From the NCBI GenBank assembly GCA_017860075.1, contig JAFNAH010000067.1, forward strand, positions 1 to 7,184: a stretch of 7,184 bases of DNA. Direction: 5' to 3'. The DNA comes from Acidobacteriota bacterium (GTDB lineage Bacteria > Acidobacteriota > UBA6911). Numbering within the stretch: the stretch's first letter is position 1; each line of letters opens with the position of its first letter. The position numbers were made by a program, and so were the translations under genes. The notes below the pieces were generated by a model, which saw only the letters and a list, made by a program, of their open reading frames with translations, was not told the DNA's origin and did not search any database. Below are positions 1 through 5,551 of the stretch, piece after piece.

Positions 1-1407
1 CAGCGCGGCGGTCGGTTCATCCTGCGAATCGAGGATACCGACCGCGCTCGCTCGACGCCCGAATCCGAGCAGGCAATCCTGGACTCGCTGCGCTGGCTTG
101 GCCTGACCTGGGACGAAGGGCCCGATGTCGGAGGTCCGCACGCCCCCTACCGCCAGAGCGAGAGGACCGAAATCTACCGGGAACACGTGCGCCGGCTTCT
201 CGAGGGAGGTCACGCCTATCGCTGCTTCTGCACCCGCGAGAGGCTGGATGAGATGAGGGCCGAGAACCGCGACAGGAAAGCCTTCCCGGGCTATGACCGC
301 CGTTGTCGCGAGATTCCGGCAGGCGAGTCATCGCGGCGTGCCGCGTCAGGCGAGGTTCACGTAGTTCGCATGAAGGTTCCCGTCAGCGGCGAGTGCATAA
401 TGCGCGACCACCTCCGCGGCGAGATTCACAAGGAATGGGAGCTTGTCGACGACCAGGTGATTCTGAAGTCCGACGGCTTCCCGACCTACCATCTGGCCAA
501 TGTCGTGGACGACCATCTCATGGGCATCACCCATGTCATCCGGGGCGAAGAGTGGATCAATTCCGTCCCGAAGCACCTTTTACTCTACGAGTACTTCGGG
601 TGGCAGCCGCCGGTCTTCTGTCACCTGCCTCTTCTGCGCAACAACGACGCTGCGAAGTCGAAGCTCTCGAAGCGCAAGAATCCCACTTCGATCAACTACT
701 ATCGACGCGCCGGTTTTCTGCCGGAGGCGATGCTCAATTTCATGGGGCTGATGGGATGGCAGCGTGCGGAGGGTGAAGAGAAGTTCACCCTCGAGGACTT
801 CGTCCGGAACTTCAGGATCGAAAACGTTTCGCTCGGCGGCCCGGTCTTCGACATACAGAAGTTGCGCTGGTTGAACGGGCGCTATATCCGCGAAAACTAC
901 GATGCCCGGGGCGTTCGGATCCTGCTGGAACGGTGGGCGCTCAGCCCCGAGATGCTGGAGCGAATCATACCCCTCGCCCAGCCCAGGCTCGAAACGCTCT
1001 CGGATTGGGGTTACCTGACCGCCTTCTACTTCGCGGATGCGATTCCCCTCCAGCCCGACGAGCTTCGGCTGAAGGGCAAGACGCGGGAGGAACTCCTGGC
1101 CATTGTGCAGATCGCGATCTGGAGGCTGGAGCAGGTGAGGAATTTCACCGGCAGCGCGCTCGAGGAGGTCTTCCGTGATCTCTCCGAAAAGTTCGGCCTC
1201 AAGCTCCGCGACCTGACCCGACCGTTCTATGTGGCGATCGCGGGCGCCGAAGCATCGACACCCCTCTTCCAGTCAATGGAGATACTGGGAAGCGACATCT
1301 CGCGCATGCGCCTGCGGCGCGCGATCGAAGCGATGGGCGGAATCTCGTCCAAGCAGACAAAAGAGGTCGAGAAGCTTTACCAGTTCCACTACGGTCCGAA
1401 GGAGTGA
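1..1407 (+). CDS. gltX: Glutamyl-tRNA synthetase (GluRS), 5'-truncated by the window edge
   Basis: Class I aminoacyl-tRNA synthetase that charges tRNA(Glu) with glutamate in the cytoplasm. The reading frame is open from base 1, and 468 residues are visible before the TGA at 1405-1407. The family is about 470-510 residues, so roughly 30 N-terminal residues, including the HIGH motif, lie upstream. The fragment opens inside the Rossmann fold with FILRIEDTD and WLGLTWDEGP. A zinc-type CxC-x24-C pattern lies at fragment residues 75-102, and the family's fourth ligand (His) is replaced by Glu104. GFPTYHLANVVDDHLMGITH follows, then the KMSKS-class loop KLSKRK near 221-226 and the helical anticodon-binding C-terminus (LRRAIEAMGG near the end). 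An internal GTG at 187 is not the true start. The gene converges on glnS, with a 193-base gap holding a large inverted repeat. Identity is very secure from family knowledge; only the N-terminus is unseen. Confidence 0.97.
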   Translation, partial: QRGGRFILRIEDTDRARSTPESEQAILDSLRWLGLTWDEGPDVGGPHAPYRQSERTEIYREHVRRLLEGGHAYRCFCTRERLDEMRAENRDRKAFPGYDRRCREIPAGESSRRAASGEVHVVRMKVPVSGECIMRDHLRGEIHKEWELVDDQVILKSDGFPTYHLANVVDDHLMGITHVIRGEEWINSVPKHLLLYEYFGWQPPVFCHLPLLRNNDAAKSKLSKRKNPTSINYYRRAGFLPEAMLNFMGLMGWQRAEGEEKFTLEDFVRNFRIENVSLGGPVFDIQKLRWLNGRYIRENYDARGVRILLERWALSPEMLERIIPLAQPRLETLSDWGYLTAFYFADAIPLQPDELRLKGKTREELLAIVQIAIWRLEQVRNFTGSALEEVFRDLSEKFGLKLRDLTRPFYVAIAGAEASTPLFQSMEILGSDISRMRLRRAIEAMGGISSKQTKEVEKLYQFHYGPKE

Positions 1408-1438
1408 TGGGGATCCCGAATCGAGAAGACTCCTCGCT

Positions 1439-1560
1439 GTCGGCGTCGGAATCGGGATCGCGGTCGGTATCGGGAATCTGAATTGTGATTTACCGATCGG
1501 TCTTGGAGTTCGGGTTGACCGCCGATCGATACCGATTTCGATCCCGATTCCGATCCCGAC
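1439..1560. repeat. Long inverted repeat of TCGGGA-like hexamers between convergent genes; probable bidirectional terminator
   Basis: Arms 1439-1472 and 1527-1560 are each 34 bases and are reverse complements at 29 of 34 positions. The five mismatches fall in two clusters (CG against GA, CGG against AAA). Each arm is made of degenerate 6-base units such as TCGGAA, TCGGGA and TCGGTA, so the structure is a tandem microrepeat and a palindrome at once. The 54-base spacer holds a smaller nested pairing (CGATCGG at 1494-1500 with CCGATCG at 1522-1528, overlapping the right arm by two bases). There is no T-run on either strand, so this is not a canonical intrinsic terminator. Its place between converging gltX and glnS suggests a role in ending transcription from both sides or protecting mRNA 3' ends. 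That role is inference; the repeat itself is directly visible. Confidence 0.8.
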
Positions 1561-1600
1561 CCTGAGAGTAGCTTTGGCAAGACCCGCCGCGTGGGGCAAG

Positions 1601-3367
1601 TCAGTTGCGGGTTCCTTCCCGCGTCAGTGACTTCTCGATCTTGGCCCACGTGTCGCGCAACGTGACCGTGCGATTGAAGACCGGCTTGCCCGGAGCTGAA
1701 TCCGGGTCCACACAAAAGTAACCCATCCGTTCAAACTGACACCGTGTCCCGGGCACCGCGTCGGCCAGGCCGGGCTCCACGCGGCAGTGCGTCAGAACCT
1801 TCAGGGATTCCGGGCTCAGGAAGTCCTTGAAGGAGCGGCCCGCGGTTTCCTCCGACGGATCCTCCACGGTGAGGAGCCTCTCGTACATGCGGACTTCAGC
1901 CTCCAACGCGTGGGGTGCGGAGACCCAATGCAACGTGCCCTTCACGCGCCGGCCGTCCGGTGTGTCTCCCCCGCGCGTAGCGGGATCGTACGTGCAACGC
2001 AGCTCGGTGACCTCTCCCGTCGTCTTGTCTTTCACGACGTCGACGCAGGTGATGAGGTAGCCGTAGCGGAGTCTGACCTCGCGCCCCGGGCTGAGCCGGA
2101 AGAACTGCTTGGGGGGATTCTCCCTGAAATCCTCCTGCTCGATATAGAGGACGCGGGAGAAGGGAACCTTGCGCGTGCCGGCAGAGGGGTCCTCCGGGTT
2201 GTTGATTGCGTCGAGCATCTCGACCTGGTCTTCCGGGTAGTTGAGGAGGACGACCTTCAACGGGTTCAGCACGGCCATGAAGCGGGGCGCCCTGCGGTTC
2301 AGATCCTCGCGCAGGCAGTGTTCCAGGAGGGCCACATCCACCAGGCTCTCTTTCTTGGCGACGCCGATGCGGTCACAGAAGTCGCGAATGGCCTCCGGAG
2401 TGTACCCCCGGCGCCGAAGTCCCGAGATGGTGGGCATCCTCGGATCGTCCCAGCCCCGCACGAACCCTTCCTCCACCAACTGGAGCAGTTTCCGCTTGCT
2501 CATGACCGTGTAGCTCAGGTTCAGGCGCGCAAACTCGATCTGTTGTGGGTGGCAGGGCGTGCGCAGGGTGTCCAGGAACCAATCGTAGAGCGGGCGGTGA
2601 TCCTCGAACTCCAGGGTGCAGACCGAGTGGGTGATGCCTTCGATCATGTCGGAAAGCGCATGGGCAAAATCGTACATCGGATAGATGAACCACTTGTTGC
2701 CTGTGCGATGATGGTCGAGGCGGCGGATCCGGTAGATGGTCGGGTCCCGCATGTTGATGTTGCCCGAGGTCATGTCGATCTTCGCGCGCAGAACATGCGC
2801 GCCGTCCTCGAATTCACCATTCCGCATGCGCTCGAAAAGATCCAGGTTCTCCTCCATGGAGCGCTCCCTGTAAGGGCTCTCGCGCCCCGGCTCCGTGAGA
2901 GTCCCGCGATGTTCGCGGATCTCTTCGGGCGTCAGGCTGTCGACATACGCGTTGCCCTGCCTGATGAGCTGCACGGCGAACGCGTAGAGGCGTTCGAAGT
3001 AGTCGGACGCGAAATACTCGCGGTCTCCCCAGTCGAAACCCAGCCAGTGTACGTCTTCCTTGATGGCATCGACATACTCGACATCCTCCTTGGCCGGATT
3101 GGTGTCGTCGAACCGAAGGTTGCACAGGCCGGCATAGTCTCTGGCGATGCCGAAGTTCAGGCAGATGGACTTGGCATGGCCGATGTGCAGGTATCCGTTT
3201 GGCTCCGGGGGGAACCTGGTCATGACGCGGCCGTCGTTCTTGCCTGTCCGCAAATCCTCATCGATGATCATCCGGATGAAATCCCTGGATGTCGCCGATT
3301 CCCCCACCCGCTCTGCCGGCTGACTCCCGGGCGCCGACTGCTCTTCTCTCTTGTCTGATTCGCTCAT
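1601..3367 (-). CDS. glnS: Glutaminyl-tRNA synthetase (GlnRS)
   Basis: Class I synthetase that attaches glutamine directly to tRNA(Gln). With the chosen ATG it has 588 residues, against about 554 in E. coli; the extra length is mainly a charged, probably disordered N-terminus (residues 1-27) and a few C-terminal residues. Visible motifs are [10 protein letters not shown] near 30-39, the HIGH box in [12 protein letters not shown] (53-64), [10 protein letters not shown] (82-91), [12 protein letters not shown] (225-236), the KMSKS equivalent VMSKRKL (288-294), [18 protein letters not shown] (306-323), and the two-barrel anticodon-binding region ending in [11 protein letters not shown]. The ATG at 3367-3365 is preferred because GAGGG on the minus strand (3381-3377) sits 9 bases upstream. 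The in-frame ATG at 3397 would add 10 residues but has GGAGG 14 bases away, which is too far. The TGA is at 1603-1601. The gene diverges from nfrB across 225 bases. No frame disruption is seen. Confidence 0.98.
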   Translation of the reverse strand: MSESDKREEQSAPGSQPAERVGESATSRDFIRMIIDEDLRTGKNDGRVMTRFPPEPNGYLHIGHAKSICLNFGIARDYAGLCNLRFDDTNPAKEDVEYVDAIKEDVHWLGFDWGDREYFASDYFERLYAFAVQLIRQGNAYVDSLTPEEIREHRGTLTEPGRESPYRERSMEENLDLFERMRNGEFEDGAHVLRAKIDMTSGNINMRDPTIYRIRRLDHHRTGNKWFIYPMYDFAHALSDMIEGITHSVCTLEFEDHRPLYDWFLDTLRTPCHPQQIEFARLNLSYTVMSKRKLLQLVEEGFVRGWDDPRMPTISGLRRRGYTPEAIRDFCDRIGVAKKESLVDVALLEHCLREDLNRRAPRFMAVLNPLKVVLLNYPEDQVEMLDAINNPEDPSAGTRKVPFSRVLYIEQEDFRENPPKQFFRLSPGREVRLRYGYLITCVDVVKDKTTGEVTELRCTYDPATRGGDTPDGRRVKGTLHWVSAPHALEAEVRMYERLLTVEDPSEETAGRSFKDFLSPESLKVLTHCRVEPGLADAVPGTRCQFERMGYFCVDPDSAPGKPVFNRTVTLRDTWAKIEKSLTREGTRN

Positions 3368-3422
3368 TGAAGGCTTCCCTCTATTAAAGGCAACCATAGA
3401 ATCTACAGGATCCTCCAGAGGT

Positions 3423-3446
3423 CAGGTAGTCAAATCTGACGACCTG
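3423..3446. promoter_or_regulatory. Dyad 1 in the glnS/nfrB divergent gap (possible operator)
   Basis: CAGGTAGTCA (3423-3432) and TGACGACCTG (3437-3446) are reverse complements at 9 of 10 positions around a 4-base centre, AATC. It lies 56 bases upstream of the glnS start and 147 bases upstream of the preferred nfrB start. A minus-strand TTGACT (3433-3428), resembling a -35 element, falls inside it, but I found no convincing -10 at 16-18 bases. It could be a protein-binding operator for either gene or a leader hairpin. The symmetry is seen; the function is inferred. Confidence 0.45.
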
Positions 3447-3456
3447 CCATCAGCCC

Positions 3457-3471
3457 CCGGTTGTCAACCGG
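3457..3471. promoter_or_regulatory. Dyad 2, perfect 15-base palindrome upstream of nfrB
   Basis: CCGGTTGTCAACCGG is a perfect 7-base inverted repeat around one central T. Its centre is about 30 bases from the centre of dyad 1, close to three helical turns, and both share the core GTCAA. Spacing and shared core would suit paired binding of one dimeric regulator on the divergent gap. A stem of this kind could also form in RNA, although its tiny loop makes DNA binding more natural. No regulator family is recognised from the motif. Confidence 0.4.
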
Positions 3472-3543
3472 AAACCGATCGCCGAAAGCCGGCAGTTATT
3501 GTTCATATCCCGCCTTAAATCTTCCGATACGAAGGGTGGCTGT

Positions 3544-3572
3544 CCGACCGCGGGCGTGGTTTGCCCTGTCGG
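3544..3572 (+). promoter_or_regulatory. Stem-loop in the putative nfrB leader
   Basis: CCGAC (3544-3548) pairs with GTCGG (3568-3572), and GGGC (3552-3555) pairs with GCCC (3563-3566). The loop is GTGGTTT, with an asymmetric internal loop (CGC against T). The structure ends 8 bases before the GGGGGT ribosome-binding candidate at 3581. It could affect translation or mRNA stability if the transcript starts upstream of it. There is no T-run, so it does not look like a terminator. The pairing is seen; the role is inference. Confidence 0.3.
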
Positions 3573-3580
3573 TTCTCCCC

Positions 3581-3586
3581 GGGGGT
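3581..3586 (+). promoter_or_regulatory. Ribosome-binding site candidate deciding the nfrB start
   Basis: GGGGGT at 3581-3586 differs from GGAGGT by one base. The GGGGG run ends 7 bases before GTG 3593 and 10 bases before GTG 3596. No Shine-Dalgarno-like sequence precedes TTG 3461 or ATG 3611. The same G-run can pair with the CCCC at 3577-3580, so accessibility could be limited. Confidence 0.45.
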
Positions 3587-3592
3587 ATTGCC

Positions 3593-5485
3593 GTGGTGCC
3601 AGATGATTGGATGCCCTACATACTGATAGTTACCAAGGTCCTGCTGGTTTTCGTCAGCATCGTATTTTTCATCAGCGGCCTCGATGACTTCTTTATCGAC
3701 CTGTTCCATATCGTGCGCTCGCTCTACAGGCGCCTCTTCGTGATGCGGCGCTACAGTCCGCTGACCGAAAAGCAGCTCCTGGACCCGCCCGAGAAGCCGG
3801 TTGCCGTCATGATTCCCGCTTGGGACGAGTCCGCCGTCATACGCCGGATGCTCGACAACAACCTGCGGACGGTGAACTACTCGCGATATCACCTCTTCGT
3901 GGGGACATATCCGAACGACCCGAAGACCCAGCGTGAGGTCGAGTTTGTTCGCGAACGCTACGACAATGTCCATCGGATCGTATGTCCCAAGGACGGGCCG
4001 ACCAACAAGGCCGATTGCCTGAACTGGATTTACCAGGGGATCCGAAACTTCGAACAGGAACAGGGAATCGAGTTCGATATTTTCGTGCTGGCCGACGCGG
4101 AGGATGTGCTCCACCCGCTGTCGCTCAAGCTCTTCAACTACCTGATTCCGCGCAAGGACATGATCCAGCTGCCGGTGTTTCCGCTGGAGATGAAATGGCA
4201 CGAGTTCACGGCGGGTCATTACGCCGATGAATTCGCCGAGAATCACTCCAAAGACCTTCTGGTGCGGGAACGCCTCACGGGGAACCTTCCGTCGGCCGGT
4301 GTCGGCTGTGCTTTCAGCCGGCGAGCCATGACGATAGTGGCGAAGGATCAGGAGAACCAGCTCTTCAACATAGAATCACTTACCGAAGACTATGAATTCG
4401 GGGTGCGCCTCGGCCGCTACGGCCTTAAACAGATTTTTGCCAGGCAGGTCGTCTACCGCGAAGCTACCAGCAAGAATCGGTGGACAGGCCGGATCCGAAC
4501 CAGGAAGGTACGCGAGTACATCGCGACTCGCGAGTATTTTCCGAATCGTTTCGGGCAGGCAGTGCGCCAGAAGTCGCGCTGGATGCTGGGAATAAACCTG
4601 CAGGCGTGGGCGAGCCTGGGCTGGACAAGAGACTGGTGGACGGACTATGCGCTGGCGCGGGACCGGAAGGCGTTGGTTAGCCAGCTGGCGATCCTCGTCG
4701 GCTACGTCGTGCTTGCGGTCATCCTCTTCATCTGGGGACTGCAGCACCTTTACCAGGGGAGCTACCGATATCCTCCTCTCATCGAGCAGGGCTCCTGGCT
4801 CTGGTACCTGGTTCTCATAGATACATTCTTCCTCCTGTTCCGCTTTGTGGAGAGAGCGTTTTGGGTGCAACGGATCTATGGCTGGGCTCAGGCCCTGTTG
4901 TCCGCCCCGCGCCTGGTCTGGGGGAACGTGATCAACATCGCGGCCACGATCCGTGCGTTGACACAGTGGCTCAAGGCCAGGATGACCGGGAAACTGGTCC
5001 AGTGGGACAAGACAGACCACGCCTTCCCGTCTGAGGAAGTGCTCAGATCGTATCGTCGAAAACTGGGCGATCTGCTGCTGGAAAGGCGCTTCATAACCGT
5101 AGGCCAGCTCGAGACTGCACTGGAGATGCAGCGGAAGAACCATCGCCCGCTCGGCGCGATTCTCCTGGAACAGGGATGGGTTGCCGAGGATGACCTGGTA
5201 CGCATCCTGGGCGTTCAGTTTCATCTTTCGACACGGAAGATCAATCCCAGCCAGGTGCCGCCTCAAGTCGTCGGTCTTGTGACACCGGAAGTCGCCGAAA
5301 CCTTCGGGGTCTTCCCTCTCGAACTCAACGCCGACGGCCGGCTGGTCCTGGCGACCGAACGTGCGATCAGCGCCGAGCGCCTGGCCGCACTCGAAAAACG
5401 GATCGGGAGACCGCTTGAGATCTGCCTCAGCAGCAGAAGCGATCTGGCGACAGCAATTGAATCTGTATACGCCGTCCAAACCTAA
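3593..5485 (+). CDS. nfrB: NfrB-like inner-membrane GT2 glycosyltransferase with C-terminal MshEN (c-di-GMP-binding) domain
   Basis: Homologue of E. coli phage N4 adsorption protein B, a membrane glycosyltransferase that builds a surface glycan under c-di-GMP control. With GTG 3593 as start it has 630 residues (E. coli about 745). Residues 8-29 form the first membrane helix, followed by ISGLDDFFID (27-36), which is nearly identical in E. coli NfrB. The GT2 domain has PAWDES (75-80), VGTYPNDP (103-110), the metal/nucleotide site DAED (168-171), SAGVGCAFSRR, catalytic TED (264-266) and QKSRW (326-330). Membrane helices follow near 363-383 and 402-418. The MshEN tandem motif is at 490-513 and 519-542, separated by exactly 5 residues. 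The protein ends soon after, lacking about 100 C-terminal residues of the E. coli protein. The start is uncertain: alternatives are GTG 3596, ATG 3611 and TTG 3461. The segment 3461-3592 has only about half G/C at third positions and no ribosome site, so it looks non-coding. nfrA follows 66 bases later. Confidence 0.88.
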   Translation: MVPDDWMPYILIVTKVLLVFVSIVFFISGLDDFFIDLFHIVRSLYRRLFVMRRYSPLTEKQLLDPPEKPVAVMIPAWDESAVIRRMLDNNLRTVNYSRYHLFVGTYPNDPKTQREVEFVRERYDNVHRIVCPKDGPTNKADCLNWIYQGIRNFEQEQGIEFDIFVLADAEDVLHPLSLKLFNYLIPRKDMIQLPVFPLEMKWHEFTAGHYADEFAENHSKDLLVRERLTGNLPSAGVGCAFSRRAMTIVAKDQENQLFNIESLTEDYEFGVRLGRYGLKQIFARQVVYREATSKNRWTGRIRTRKVREYIATREYFPNRFGQAVRQKSRWMLGINLQAWASLGWTRDWWTDYALARDRKALVSQLAILVGYVVLAVILFIWGLQHLYQGSYRYPPLIEQGSWLWYLVLIDTFFLLFRFVERAFWVQRIYGWAQALLSAPRLVWGNVINIAATIRALTQWLKARMTGKLVQWDKTDHAFPSEEVLRSYRRKLGDLLLERRFITVGQLETALEMQRKNHRPLGAILLEQGWVAEDDLVRILGVQFHLSTRKINPSQVPPQVVGLVTPEVAETFGVFPLELNADGRLVLATERAISAERLAALEKRIGRPLEICLSSRSDLATAIESVYAVQT

Positions 5486-5551
5486 TCGGAGCCGATTGCA
5501 GGCCGATGGCGCCTGTGAGACCAGGCAGACACCGGCACCAGGAAGTCATAT

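Noticed and set aside
1409..1561. CRISPR-like or mobile-element repeat
   Set aside because: Units are 6 bases and degenerate, without uniform spacers, transposase, or target-site duplication.
1229..1630. Short frames through the convergent gap encoding GIGIGI or IPIPIP-like peptides
   Set aside because: They are translations of the hexamer repeat plus the end of gltX, with no sign of coding constraint.
1787..3358. 523-codon open frame on the plus strand opposite glnS
   Set aside because: It is the antisense shadow of a motif-complete GlnRS in GC-rich DNA, with no recognisable domain and an Arg/Val/Ala-rich composition typical of such shadows.
3398..3433. Sigma-70-type promoter for glnS using TTGACT on the minus strand at 3433-3428
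   Set aside because: The nearest -10-like hexamer (TAGATT) is 22 bases away, too far for a normal spacer, and nothing better lies at 16-18 bases.
3461..3592. In-frame TTG start that would extend NfrB by 44 residues
   Set aside because: No ribosome site precedes it, it falls inside the 15-base palindrome, third-position G/C drops to about half, and E. coli NfrB begins close to the first membrane helix.
3398..3592. c-di-GMP riboswitch upstream of nfrB
   Set aside because: I looked for the conserved class I blocks (such as GGTCACGCACAGGGCAAACC) and saw none. The leader hairpins do not match that fold by eye.
4376..5479. 367-codon open frame on the minus strand opposite the 3' half of nfrB
   Set aside because: It lies wholly inside the nfrB coding region, which has clear GT2 and MshEN motifs. 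Its translation shows no family features.
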